35,385 nucleotides of DNA from Gnetum montanum (GCA_015680685.1 MNCI01023634.1:64001-99385); one strand, 5' to 3'. Shown: positions 1-10,450, counted from the stretch's first letter. Numbers and translations: made by a program. The notes: generated from the letters alone by a model not told the origin.

Positions 1-339
1 TTGCTCCGGAAATGAAATCAATCTAATGCTGAATGGATCTCATAAGAGGAAGGCCTTCCAACTTCGTTTGAACACATTAGCAAACTCTTGTGTCAAAAGT
101 TGCACTGTTATTGGAAGTTCATTTGTTTGCTCTCCTTAACATGTTGCAATATTAGAAACAATTTGACAAAACTATGCCCAACCTCTTCAGGTGCTTGGAC
201 AAACTGTTTTTTCACTAAATAAAATCAAGGAAGCATTAGTAGAAACATTTTTCTTGTACTATTGCAATGTCATAGGAATCAAATCATGAATACCATCTTT
301 TCTAGGAACTGACTAGACATTTCTAGCTTCATGAAATGA
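1..339 (-). pseudogene. gypsy I: spacer between protease and reverse transcriptase
   Basis: This stretch continues the - strand reading downstream of the aspartic protease of the first gypsy element. Broken segments such as QFVQAPEEVGHSFVKLF can be read but contain stops. It has no RT motif, so the RT must lie left of the window. The call rests on position and reading direction only. Confidence 0.4.
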
Positions 340-700
340 AGCCTTGTTGTTATTATAATTCCAAGGTCTTCCCAAAATGACATTAGCACAATCAATAGGC
401 AGAATGTCACAATGCACTTGGTCTCAAAAGGTACGAATCTTGAATGACAAAAGACATCTCTCTTTCACTTCTTGGTAATGGTCTCTAGAAAGCCAATGAA
501 CTCTATAGGGCTTAGGATTTGGAAATGTCTCTAAACCAAGCCTAGCAACAGCCTTAGAAGAAATAACTTTCTATTGCGCACCGCTATCTATTAATATGTG
601 TATCCACTTGCCACTATTAAAATACCTAGCCTCAATTCTAAATAACATTTTCCTCACAGAATCTTCATTGACATTGACATGTCTGATGAAAGTGCAAGGA
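340..700 (-). pseudogene. gypsy I: retropepsin-type aspartic protease, decayed
   Basis: Read on the - strand, the segment contains ILIDSGAQ, the catalytic D-S/T-G loop of retropepsins. About 60 residues later comes CDILPIDCANVILGRPW, matching the ILG-W motif near the end of Ty3/gypsy proteases. A stop follows the active-site loop directly (GAQ-stop), so the copy is dead. The protease would cut the Gag-Pol polyprotein. It lies downstream of the gag at 770-1878, as expected for gypsy order. Confidence 0.75.
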
Positions 701-769
701 TTAATTTCAGTTACACCTTCAATCTTAGGGGCATGAGGATTACCTTAATTGGAAGACTCCTTTCTTCAT

Positions 770-1878
770 TGTTTGAAGTTCCTTGCCTTTTGATCCCTTA
801 GGCATCTTGCATTCACATTGCTTATGTTCCATCTCATCCTAATCAAAACATTGAATCTTGGAAGAGTTGCTATTTCTTTGACCTTTTCCCTTCTTGGAGT
901 AGTCCTTGGAATCTTGACCTTCCTTATTCTTGTCTTACTGTTCATGTGTATCTTCTTTGGAATTGCTCTTCTCCTTTGCTTCTTTTTCACCCTTAGAAGC
1001 CGTAGAGTCTCTGCCCTTAAAAGGTTTGGGACCTGTATTATAGCCATAAATCTTCTTCTCAGCTTGGAGAGCCAATTTAAAAGCCTCATCTAATGTTTGG
1101 GGCTCATAGAATGTAAGCTCTTGCTGATGTTCCCTTTTTAATCTGCATAAGAAATTAGAGGCTTGTTTACACTCACTCAACTTTAGCATGTTGGAAGGCT
1201 TTGCAAAAATCCATGTAGAATTCCTTGACACTTTTGTCACATTGTCTCAAATATTTCAACCTTTGGATGGCTTTTTCCCTATGCTGGGTCTTGTCAAATC
1301 TTTGCTTGAGCATGAATTGCATCAATTGCCAATCCTTGATAGGAGTGCAATTGCTTACAAGATAAGCAAGACTCTCTTTTTTTCCCACCATATGAGTGCT
1401 ATACCCTCCAACACCTTTTGATGGTCTTCAACATTTTCCAACTCAAAATATTTGTTCAACACCTTCAGCCATGAGAGGAAAGATTTAGTTCCTTCCATTC
1501 TCTTAAAAGTCTTGACTTCCACGTGAGGCAATTTAGCAGCGTACCTAAATGCCTTTGAAAGAGTAATCTCCATTTCTTCATTTCTGTGTCTTTGAGGTCT
1601 TGAAGCAGGTACATGATTCCTTATCCTTGGAATTCTGAACCTTTGAGATATTGACTCAACATTTGGAGCATGAAGGATCTTCTCTCTTTCCTCATTCACT
1701 CCAAAGTCTTCATCCTCAAAAGGACTATCATCTTCAAGGTCTGGCATAGATGAATGCCTTTCCGAAGAAGCTCTTTTAGCTTTTCAAGTTTTCCAACAAT
1801 GTACTCAAAAACATTTTTCATTTCTTCCATGTCGTTGCCTAAAGCTTGGACTGTTTTCTTTTTTGGTGCCATGATCAA
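770..1878 (-). pseudogene. gypsy I: gag (capsid and zinc knuckle), frameshifted
   Basis: The reading starts MAPKKKTVQALGNDMEEMKN at about 1872 and passes through four overlapping - strand segments in different frames. A capsid-type core (Retrotrans_gag family) is recognisable: FKRMEGTKSFLSWLKVLNKYFE, then DWQLMQFMLKQRF and a QCDKSVKEFYMDF segment. A basic lysine-rich tail follows. The zinc knuckle at about 800-865 reads C-F-D-stop-D-E-M-E-H-K-Q-C-E-C, so the second Cys of the CX2CX4HX4C pattern is a stop codon. Gag would form the particle and bind RNA. At least three frameshifts make it non-functional. Confidence 0.8.
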
Positions 1879-2230
1879 AATGACCTAAAAGGCAAAATAC
1901 AGAAATACCCACAAGCAAAATTCAAAGTATTAAGGGTACCTAGAGATAATGTTGGAGTACTCACAATACCCAACAAAGAGTATGCAAACGCAAATTCAAA
2001 TCCACCCAATTCAAAGGAATCCTAGTTATTCAAAGCAAATGGGTATCTAAAATAACAATAATTTCTAATACCCGATCACCAAAAGCACCAAAAAGGGTTT
2101 AATCAAACCCTAATTAAGGAAATAGCACACAATTTGAAAAGGCAAACTAAAAAGAAATATAAGAAAAGTGAATCCTTGTGTTATGATGCAGGGAGTTCTT
2201 CCACTTGAGTTAAATTGTCCTTGATCCTTA

Positions 2231-2243
2231 CGCTCTAATGCCA
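2231..2243 (-). other. gypsy I: probable primer-binding site (initiator Met tRNA type)
   Basis: The - strand reads TGGCATTAGAGCG, close to the plant consensus TGGTATCAGAGC complementary to the 3' end of initiator tRNA-Met. It lies about 360 bp upstream of the gag start and just downstream of the presumed 5' LTR end (...CATCATCT). Spacing and direction fit a reverse-transcription primer site. Confidence 0.5.
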
Positions 2244-2254
2244 AGATGATGAGG

Positions 2255-3110
2255 AGCTCCATTGGATTTCACAATCCAAACTTACTCAAGAGACCAAAAA
2301 CCCCAAACAAGTTGTCACATTGGACAAAGAAAGAAAAGAATCTGCACCAGTCTGCAGTTTCTTCACATCATAGTTGATTGCAACCTGCAGTGACACACAG
2401 ATAAGAAAGCTGAATTTCGAAAGCATGGTGGAAAGGACTGTGAATTGCCTATAGCTTGCATGAATCTGCAGTGAGCTGGTTGCAACCTCCTGTGGCCCAC
2501 ATGACCTGTCATTGTAATTCTGAGCATAAACAATTATTTTCTTTACTGTTTCAACCTGATTGCAACTTGCAGCAGCTCACATCTGCCTGCTCAAACCTGG
2601 AGAATATATCAAATTACTCCCAAAATACCCCAAAGTGACACAACCAATTCCTAGGGGCTCCTAAGACACATTGAGGATTCCAAATACATCAGGATGATCG
2701 TGATGTCCTTATCAATATGCCTATATCTCAAAAAATTATAAACAATTGCTGATATCTTATACAAATATTATGGGCGACATTTTTGCTAATTATGCACATG
2801 GACAGGGGTGGAGATTAGGTTCACTTATCATTTTATGACTTACTTATGCCTGGTACATGAACTTTTCTGACATCGAATAGGAGAAGTGGGAAAAGCATGT
2901 TCTTTGTACACTGATTATGTGATGGCATAATTGGATTATTTTCTACAGGTATAATCCTTTGATGCAACTGCATTGACAATTTGCTATGATGGCAACTTTA
3001 CTATAAGTTTCTACTTATTTCTCTCACAAACCTGTAACAGTTTGCCTGGTCTTTGGTCAGTGCTAATTGTGGTATATGACATGCAACCTCAACAAAAATA
3101 TTAATATAAG
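2255..3110. other. non-coding; probably the 5' LTR of gypsy I and flank
   Basis: No convincing gene was seen. By position the left part should be the 5' LTR (- strand) of gypsy I, but its outer end could not be fixed because the second LTR is outside the window. The short + strand ORF at 2456-2638 has no recognisable motif. The rightmost part is the target in which the LINE landed. Confidence 0.35.
2376..2576. repeat. three diverged copies of a 19-bp motif
   Basis: GATTGCAACCTGCAGTGAC (2376-2394), GGTTGCAACCTCCTGTGGC (2478-2496) and GATTGCAACTTGCAGCAGC (2558-2576) share a GATTGCAACYTGCAG core. Each is followed within a few bases by a CAC-containing segment. They lie in the presumed LTR of gypsy I. 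Function unknown. Confidence 0.4.
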
Positions 3111-3123
3111 AGAGGTGCAAGGT

Positions 3124-3139
3124 GGAAGAAATGTCATTT
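3124..3139. repeat. left target-site duplication of the LINE
   Basis: GGAAGAAATGTCATTT abuts the oligo-T (oligo-A on the - strand) end of the LINE. It matches GGAGGAAATGTCATTT at 8842-8857 in 15 of 16 positions. The pair defines the whole 3140-8841 interval as one insertion. Confidence 0.85.
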
Positions 3140-3339
3140 TTTTGAGAGAATGTTTGGGTTAAAATTACTAGAAAGAAAAGTTAATATTACAAAATCGGGT
3201 CACCAGAGGTGGCCAACACGGTTTTACCTGCGATCAAGGGGAGAAACCCCCAATAGTCGTTAATCAATAAAACAAGGGAGGGGAGGGGGGTGGCATTGCC
3301 CCCAACCAACAACCACCACACCGCGCACCCCCCCTCCCC

Positions 3340-4278
3340 CCCTCTTGCACTCTCTGCGAGTAGCCTCCTCTTGAATCTGGGCAGCTCATTAGCCAGCCGG
3401 GCCTGGGCAGCCCCTACGATCAAGGTTTGCTGCCAAAGTAGCTCCTACTCCTGGTCTTGGAAGTGGGCTTCCAAGGAAGCTTGTGCCTGAGCGAGGGTTT
3501 CCTCCCATCTGGCTTCCCATTCTCGCCATTCCTCAGCACGAGTAGTGGTTGCTGCCTCCTCTGCAACACGGTTTAGCTCCTTTGCTTGTAACACATCACG
3601 TCCAAACTTTGTCCATGGAAAAGCATTTGCTGTTGCCATAGGGCTCGAGACTGCCAGCTCCTGAAGGCTAGTTCGTTTTTGGGAGTATACCACCGTGGGT
3701 GTGGCCCTTGACAGAGAGGAGCCAAAGGGACCAGACAGACCCTCTTATGACCAGAGTGACCTTGAGGGCCCAGACGGTCCCAGGCTTGGCCGCGGCCGCA
3801 CCCCCACCGCCCTTTGCCAAAGGGCCAAAATAAGCCCAGAATGGCACCCCCTTTTCTGCTGTTGCAAGACAGCCAGAAAAAAGCAAGGCAAGTTAACCCT
3901 AGCTCCCAATTTCAAACATTTTAGGAATGCAAAGTGCGTGCCCTGGAGTTTGGACCCATTGCCAGATTGGATGAAAAACCGGTCAACCAACTCAGCAACC
4001 TGAGCCCAAACATGTGGTAGAGTGGACTTGGGCACTTGCTGACTTTGTGTGCGTGGCACCGGTCCAATAAAGAACATGTCCGTGTCCTGTAACCCTTGGG
4101 TAGTGGGCAAAATGATTTTGCCTTCTTCCTGGGCCCCCAAATATCTGGCAATCGCTGTCTCCGTTAAGGTAATTTTGATGCCTTGGAAAATTGTCTGGTT
4201 ATCCCTCCAATTGGTAAAAAAGACATCATCCGAGAGGGTTGTCACCCACCAGCCTTGGTAGGACATTGTCCTAGCCAC
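3340..4278 (-). pseudogene. extra LINE ORF: unknown N-terminal domain plus coiled coil
   Basis: Read on the - strand from MARTMSYQGWWVTTLSDDVF, an open stretch of about 177 residues includes ITLTETAIARYLGAQEEGK, then HVWAQVAELVDRFF and ARVNLPCFFLAVL. This pattern recalls the plant-transposon or plant-mobile-domain proteins often found in plant retroelements, but I cannot assign a family firmly. After frameshifts comes a helical, charged stretch (AKELNRVAEEAATTTRAEEW and EWEARWEETLAQAQASLEAH) likely to form a coiled coil. It lies downstream of the zf-RVT of ORF2 and inside the LINE target-site duplications, so it moved with the LINE. It could be a captured host or retroelement gene, or a nested insertion whose own ends I cannot see. 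Confidence 0.5.
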
Positions 4279-4415
4279 AACGTTCTACCATCCTCTAGAG
4301 CTCAGTATTTGCCTAAAATGCCACGCAGTTAGGTTTGTAGGTCGACGTAACCCCCATTGTGGCCACAATTTCTTCCCATGCTCGTGTAGTCCGTGAAGCC
4401 ACCTGCATGTGGGTT

Positions 4416-4435
4416 GGGGGGGGGGGGGGGGGGGG
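4416..4435. repeat. G20 homopolymer followed by GGC-rich tract
   Basis: Twenty G in a row, followed by a CGGCGGGCGGCGGC tract. It falls just downstream of the zf-RVT-like segment of LINE ORF2, where the - strand would read as a run of prolines. Polymerase slippage or a sequencing or assembly problem are both possible. Confidence 0.9.
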
Positions 4436-4444
4436 CGGCGGGCG

Positions 4445-7400
4445 GCGGCAATCTACGTTGTTGAAAAACTTTATGATTTTGGGTTTTCTAGGCCTCCCAT
4501 AAAAGTAACGTGGCCTTGGAATTACCCGAGAGTGTCAGAGGAGGAGGCCAACCCATCATGTGCCATGTGGCATGCATGTAGAGACACTAAAAGGTGAAAT
4601 GCAGGACAATTTCGGGTGCATTCTTGTTGAGCGGGCAGGTGGCGTCAATGTCAAGGCTATGCCTCCTTAAATTTGCCCGTACCGGCAAGGCATTACTTTT
4701 GAGAAGCCAGAAGAAGACTTTAATTTGTTTGGGCAAATGCCCCTACCATATTTGCATCTAGCCTGGTACTGGCGGATACATGGCAGATAATAGTTAGTGC
4801 GGCTCACAATCCAACCACCCCTGCAACTACATTCGTTGTGCATGGGCACAAAGTGTTTGCCATGCCCTCGAATCGTGCACCCCCAACTACCATCTAATGT
4901 ACTTGGCATTCATTATCCGTATCCACTAGGCTATCTCCTCATCTTGGTGGGTGAATCGAAATAGTAGGCGTTGCTAACCAAGCATCAATTCATCCTCAAA
5001 TTTACAAATCCCAAAACCCCCCAAAGCCCAAGGGCGAGCAATTCGATCTTGGCTGTCCAGGTGCAATTTGCACCCCCTCTACCTCCTGACCACATGAAAT
5101 TACGCATGTGTCAGTCAATAGCTTGGATCACGGTATCCGGGGGGGGGGGGGGGGGGGGGNTAGTAGCCACAAAGTGTGCTATTGCTATTAGCACCCCTGA
5201 TGCCAACACTAGCCGCCCGTTACGAGTAAGGAAACAGTTTGCCTAGTTTCCTACTTGAGTCAATTTTTTCTAGAATCGTCCCCCAAGCCACACATCGTCC
5301 CCAATTAAACAGCGGAATGCTGAGGTAGGAGTCTCAGATTGTTCCCGAAGGAACCCCTTGAATTTGTGTAACCTGGCTTTTCACTTGCGTGTCAATGTTG
5401 AGGAAGTGTGCTAACAACTTTTCACGGTTTATCACCAAGCTGAACTCATCAACCATCCATGTAAGTGCCAGGTTAATGCCTCGCGCTTGTGGGACCCTAG
5501 CCTGACTGATCAACATCATGTCATTTGCATAGTATTCAGCCAAACATTTCACCCCAACAATTCTTAGGCCCCCTATTCTTACAACCTTGCAATAGTATCT
5601 CCATAGGTCTATGCTGATGATAAAGAGCAAAGGCAAAAGATGGTCCCCCTATTGTAATCCCCTTCTAGGGGATGAGAGTCCCCCCCCCACATTGAAGGAG
5701 AACATGGTCAAAGATTGTAGGTGAATACATAGTTGGATGAATTCTGGATCAAATCCTTTTTGCCTCATAATGGCAGCAAGTGCCTCCCAACTGACCATAT
5801 CATATGCCTTGGCGATGTCTAACTTGAGGCATAGCCTAGGGAATTTTGAGAGACGTAGGGAGTGAAGGAGCTCTTGCATGAGGAGCACATGGTCTTGTAG
5901 GGTTTGTCCCTAAACGAACCTTGTTTGGTTGTCATCGACAAGTCTGGGCATGATGGGGACCAGCCTCTACACAAGCATCTTAGAGAAAATATGGATCAAC
6001 ACGTTACAAATCCCAATGGGTCGAAAATGGATTGGGGGAAGAGGCATTGGTGTGTTTGGGAATGCATACAATTCAAGAGCAATTGATCTCACAGCAGACC
6101 TGCCTCTTAGTCAACATTAGATTAAAGGCATCTAGGATGTTGGGTCCCACAATATCAAAAACTTCCTTGAAGAATTCAAGACTCCAACCATCTAGCCTAG
6201 GTGCCTTCCCTCTAGGCATGGTGCCAATAGTCGCTTTTAGCTCCTGCTAGGAAAATGGGGTTAGTAGCCGAGCGTTGTGCTTTGTTCCCAGCACCCATGG
6301 AACTCGTACTGACACGGGCATTGTGGGTTGTTTTGCCCAGATTGCCCCCCAATACCTTGCCAATTCTCTGGCAACATCCTTTGGATTATCAACTAGATCT
6401 CCCGTGTTAGTCTGCAACATGTGTTGTTGGCTCCACCCATGAGATTTGGCTATGGCAAAGAAGAATTTTGTTTTTCTGTCCCCCTCCCTGAGCCACTTGA
6501 CCTGCGATCTTTGTTTCCAATAGATTTCCTCTTCTAAGTCAAGTGCCTGCAATTGCATTAGAATGTTATGCTTCTCGTCTTGTAGGTCCTCCCTAGCTTC
6601 TTGTTGGGACTGCACTTGGGCTAGTCTAGATTGAAGGGTTGTATGGCTTGTCCAGAATGAGTACTTCTCCTCCACAGGTATGGATCTGATAGCCCACTTT
6701 AGATAGAGGAGCTCCTCCCGAAGAAAGTTCCTAGGATCCCCTTGGCTTGGCCAGTAGTCCACCCAGATGTCCTCAACCAAGGGGCCTAACCAGGGCTTGA
6801 GCAACCAAGTTGCTTCAAACCGAAATGACTGAGGTGCCTGTTTCCTTGGAGGCCCAATGCAGCAAATGAGTGAACGGTGATCCGAGGTGACCCTCTCCCG
6901 TCCCGTGACCCATGCATCCAGTCTTAGAAGGAGGTTTGAGCTAATGCAAACTTGATCAATCCTAGAGAGGACTCAAGCAGCTCCCTTCCGCTTGTTGCTC
7001 CAAGTGAATTGACAATTTTCAATTGCCAGGTCAACAAGCGAGTAAGACGCTAAGAAGTCTTGAAACTCCTAGGTTCTAGGGGGAGGGGAGTAGCCAGCAC
7101 TAGACTTTTCCCAAGAGTGGAGCCGTTGGTTGAAATCCCCAACAACTAGCCATGCTCGGTGACCCTGCACCAGCATTGCCACTTGCTCCAACTCCAAAAG
7201 CCTCTGCTCCCAAGCTTGGGCCCCATAGAAGTTGGTCAACCATAGGCCCAGGGAGGGAATGTGGATAGTCAGGGCCCACTACAACGAGTCAACTAAGAGC
7301 ATTTCAAAGCATGCCAGGATAGCTAGGCCTCTCGCCTACCCTACGCAGGGCTGCATGTGTGCCTTCTAGTCCTAGTGAAGGTGGCAAGGCTCTGCTGCTT

Positions 7401-7518
7401 GTTGTTTGGTTTCCTAAAGGCACACAATGTCACAATCTTCAATGCAAACAATCTATCACAAGGTCCTTCTTTTATAGGGTGTACCCTATCCCCTACAATT
7501 CCACGAAAGTAGCTTCAT
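4445..7518 (-). pseudogene. LINE ORF2: endonuclease, reverse transcriptase, zf-RVT
   Basis: The start at 7518 opens MKLLSWNCRG, the N-terminal motif of the apurinic-like (EEP) endonuclease. It continues with DIVCL-ETK and WLVVGDFNQRLHSW, and SDHRSLI near 6880. The linker carries EEIYWKQRSQVKWLREGDRK (about 6500), typical of plant L1. RT motifs follow: GKAPRLDGWSLEFFKE (about 6200), LKLDIAKAYDMVSWEAL (about 5800), and YANDMM in place of YADD (about 5520). After that come HMRNFMWSGG (about 5090) and KVFFWLLKSNALPVRANL (about 4700), the latter a zf-RVT start whose CPLC has become CPLN. Together these would nick target DNA and reverse-transcribe the LINE RNA. Many frameshifts and stops, plus the YADD to YAND change, make it inactive. 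Confidence 0.9.
5139..5160. repeat. G21 homopolymer ending in an ambiguous base
   Basis: Twenty-one G then an N at 5160. It interrupts LINE ORF2 between the RT palm and the zf-RVT region. The N suggests the sequencing or assembly failed here, so the true run length is unknown. Confidence 0.9.
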
Positions 7519-7639
7519 GTGTGATCGGTTGAGCGGTGTTGGTAGACCTCCCGCAAGGGTATTGTAGTCCCAAGTCAATATTCCTTTCTGTTTGCTTGTC
7601 CTGCATTGGGTTTTCAAAGGGGTGGCCAGGGCAGCCCCC

Positions 7640-7978
7640 CATTGGTGACACTAGGTGCGTCCAAAATCCTCTGATTGTGGGCTAGCCTCTTTGAGATCTT
7701 GTGCTCCCCCGAACCACGTTAACCCAATCCCCAAGGGGGGGAAGCATGATTCTAGGTATTGTCGGCTCAATCGAGGGCGAAGAGATGGGAGAAGAGTAGA
7801 GAACCTGCTCCTGCCATAGTGGGGAGGTCTACCGCGGCAAGGGAGGGGGCAGGGGTGACACGAACAATTGTCCCTTACGCCCAACTACTGTCCAACCTCC
7901 ACTAGCTCCCAGCACATGCGCCTCAGCCCGCATCGGCTTCACTCCCCACCCCGAGCCCAACAATCAAGCTCATGATGC

Positions 7979-8018
<40 letters not shown>

Positions 8019-8811
8019 GGTGCGGCGACAATGCTTTCTCCATTGGTGGCTTAGTCTCCAAATTTTCAAACTCTCCTTGTAGCCGTTCCTCGTCGCCAGG
8101 GAGTTCAAGTACAACCTCCTTGATTAAGTCTTTTGGGGATATGGTCTGCCATACACAGAAATGGGCAAAACCCATCCATTCCATTGACTGTGTCACCTTA
8201 TTGAAGGTGATGAATTCGCCAAAAAACCCTGCAATCTGCCTGAGGAAGTTTAGGCTTCACATCTCCCATGGAATCTCAGAAACACAAACCCACATTGGGG
8301 CATGAGCAAATAGGTGCGGCTCTTGATGTGCCCCCTACCGTCAAGGGGTCAGAGCAAGCCCTTTGGTGCGATAGAACCACGGCCCACCTTGGAGGACCGT
8401 ATCACACTCTTCCTTTGTCTAAAAAATAAACAAGAGTAGGTCCTCTGACAGGCTTCTCACGTCCACCGCTCCTACTCCCCACACCTCCTTTGTCCACTAC
8501 TGGATAAGGTCCATCCAGGGGCGGCCGCTAGAAGATACGAAGCATCCTATTAGACTATGCTCCATTGTCCTCACCCCCTCCATCGACGGTCCACTGACCC
8601 GGAGGTGCATGATGCCATTCGAGCGGGAGCATTGGTCAATGTCCTTGTTCATTGGCCCAAAGCCCCCCTCAGTAGATCCCCCCATAGCGTGCCTCTTAGG
8701 GCCAGCTGCCTGCGGATCGGGCCGTGCACCCTCGCCATGTGCAAGGTGCCCGTTCCCTTCACTCACACTGTATCCATTCACTCTGCTTGTACTCACTCTG
8801 CTTGCACCCAT
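7640..8811 (-). pseudogene. LINE ORF1: DUF4283-like nucleic-acid-binding protein
   Basis: From MGASRVSTSRVNGYSV at 8811 the - strand reads, across two in-frame TAG stops, into the DUF4283 pattern of plant LINE ORF1 proteins: WTKEVWGVGAVDVRSLSED, LLLFIF, then TKEECDTVLQGGPWFYRTKG. After a frameshift come PMWVCVSEIPWE, LRQIAGFFGEFITFNKVTQS and FAHFCVWQT, the usual second half of that domain. ORF1 protein is expected to coat LINE RNA. A (GA)n microsatellite at 7980-8017 breaks the C-terminal part. The C-terminal boundary is approximate. Confidence 0.75.
7980..8017. repeat. (AG)n microsatellite
   Basis: About 18 AG units in a row, inside the C-terminal part of LINE ORF1. On the - strand it reads as alternating Leu-Ser. 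It is probably a later expansion in an already decayed element. Confidence 0.95.
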
Positions 8812-8841
8812 CGCACTAGTTTGTTGCGATGATTAGATTTC

Positions 8842-8857
8842 GGAGGAAATGTCATTT
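8842..8857. repeat. right target-site duplication of the LINE
   Basis: GGAGGAAATGTCATTT is the partner of 3124-3139, with one mismatch. It marks the 5' end of the - strand LINE and shows that the copy is not 5'-truncated. Confidence 0.85.
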
Positions 8858-9175
8858 GAAGTAATAGCAAGGTGCTTGTTTTTCAAATTTGAAGACGTGT
8901 GTTTGAACTTGGGCATAGCCACTTGAAGAGGTTAGGTTTTTGCTCATCCACCAACCCATTTGGGATGTTGCTGGGTGGGATGAACATTAAGGCTGTGGGT
9001 GATGATTGTTAGAGGTGCAAGATGGAATGAGGGGCTTCCAGTTTCAGAGACAATAAACTGATTTAGATTTATCTTGAATCCCATCAAGTATCAAAAGCTC
9101 AAAAGCATGATTTCAACCAATTTTTTTATAACATAGACTAATATCATCATCAACTTTTTGAGATCAGAACCATCT
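8858..9175. other. leader or internal remnant of an LTR element; no gene
   Basis: This sequence lies between the LINE and the primer-binding site at 9176. On the - strand it follows that primer site, so before the LINE arrived it was probably the start of the internal region of an LTR element. Short readable pieces (LILDGIQDKSKSV) contain stops. No confident gene. Confidence 0.3.
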
Positions 9176-9187
9176 GCTCAGATACCA
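9176..9187 (-). other. primer-binding site, initiator Met tRNA type
   Basis: The - strand reads TGGTATCTGAGC, one base from the plant TGGTATCAGAGC consensus. It follows a likely LTR end (CTCTCGCA) two bases upstream. On the - strand a GATGGTTCTGATC segment comes next. Confidence 0.55.
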
Positions 9188-9189
9188 TT

Positions 9190-9600
9190 TGCGAGAGCTG
9201 GCAAAGGAAGCATAATAAGACTCAACCAAAATGATATGAAATTCATAGTAACTTCATAAAAATGAATATAATAAACTTGAAATAAGCATGCTAGAACATG
9301 AAAGTAAAGCTTCAGCATGTATTTAACAGCTAAAAAACACAACCGTTGTGATCCAATAGGACAAAATAACTTGCTCCATTAAGGAGCTTTGGGGTTGGAA
9401 CTAGGAGTGTCCGCTTAGATTTGAGTGTACATCTTGGCTCACTTCTCTTCTGATGGATTGTAATGGCTTTCCTCACCTCCTTTTATAGGTGACATTTGGG
9501 GTTAGATCTCAAATTGTAAGAAATTTTGTTGAGTCCATTTGATGTATGGGTTTGTTTTTGACGGGTCTTTTACAAAAATCATGTATTTAACTTCGTACAA
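9190..9600 (-). mobile_element. LTR of a degraded LTR retrotransposon (partial)
   Basis: The - strand carries a TATA box, TATAAAA (9481-9487), about 300 bp upstream of the LTR end next to the Met-type primer site. That layout fits promoter, R and U5. The outer (U3) boundary is not visible and the second LTR was not found. The primer type and short LTR suggest Ty1/copia, but no protein confirms it. Confidence 0.4.
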
Positions 9601-10450
9601 AGTTTTAGCCCTTTATTCCAGGGTATATTTGTGACATAATAGTATCTAGCCATACCAATATGGTGGTATACTTAGAAGTATGGGCGTGTAATCAAAGATA
9701 TGATTCCAGATTTGAAATTTTTAAGAGCAGAAGATGCAAAGCAGTGAATTGTATTATCATCTTCTGGAATGTTCGTCAAGTTCCCTTTCATTCTATGTAC
9801 ACGAGATTCTTATTTTTCTTTTCAGAGTTTCAACATTGAGATATAGAGGATATGTTTAAAGCAGAAACTGAATAGTCCAACAGGTCCCTAGAAGCCTATG
9901 TGGATGTAATACAATTTTCAAGTCAAGTTTCAGTTTAAAATTGGCATTTTCTTTTCCCGCATGTTCTGGTACTCTAAATATTTTGAAGCTGGGTTTTGAA
10001 TATAGGGTCATGTCACAGACCACAATCTGAAATAAAAATAAAGAATGTGATGACATATATGAACTAAAAATTTCGAAAACTCTTTAAGTTAGTGAATGTA
10101 GAAATTGTCTGAAATAAAAGAAATTTTCAGTGTCATTCCTGTGAAGGGTGTTATTGTTAGATTGTTCATTTCACCTATACAAACTTACAAAGCTATGACA
10201 GACTTGGTATTTACATTAGAATATTAGATTTACAGTTGCTGTTACTAACTGATAACAAGATGGTAGCTTAACAGTCTTGCCTAAGACGTGCATCTGCTAC
10301 TCTTATAAGCTATTCTAAGGACTTCCAGTAGATTTATGATAGTATTTTGTGCTCTCGTACTGTCTAAGAGACTAACATTGGTATGGCTATGAGGAAATTC
10401 AAAATTTAGCTATGCCAATCTTGAACCATGTGAATGCTCACTAGTTTAGC
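9601..10450. other. AT-rich non-coding sequence, probable KUP intron
   Basis: No ORF with recognisable motifs was seen. I looked specifically for the missing KUP N-terminal exons (the YGDLGTSPLYV and ADDNGEGGTFALYSL type motifs) in both directions from here and did not find them. Part may be U3 of the LTR at 9190-9600. Confidence 0.4.

Larger units (their letters stand above)
3140..8841 (-). mobile_element. full-length L1-type LINE with an extra 3' ORF
   Basis: A non-LTR retrotransposon of about 5.7 kb on the - strand. It starts near 8841 and ends in a 3' tail whose - strand reads TTTTGTAATATTAACTTTTC, closing with about seven A. Order: DUF4283-like ORF1, then ORF2 (endonuclease, RT, zf-RVT), then an additional ORF not typical of plant L1, then the 3' UTR. 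Matching 16-bp target-site duplications at both ends show that it inserted as one unit by target-primed reverse transcription. All ORFs carry stops and frameshifts, so it is inactive. It is more GC-rich than its flanks and has several expanded G/C homopolymers. Confidence 0.85.

Noticed and set aside
2456-2638. + strand ORF of 60 residues near the presumed gypsy I LTR
   Set aside because: No family motif. It overlaps diverged repeats of GATTGCAACYTGCAG, which explain its composition.
3695-4261. + strand ORFs opposite the LINE extra ORF
   Set aside because: They lie antisense to the better supported - strand reading and have no motif of their own.
8557-8836. + strand ORFs with CACTCTGCTTG repeats
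   Set aside because: Antisense to LINE ORF1; the repeats are short and imperfect.
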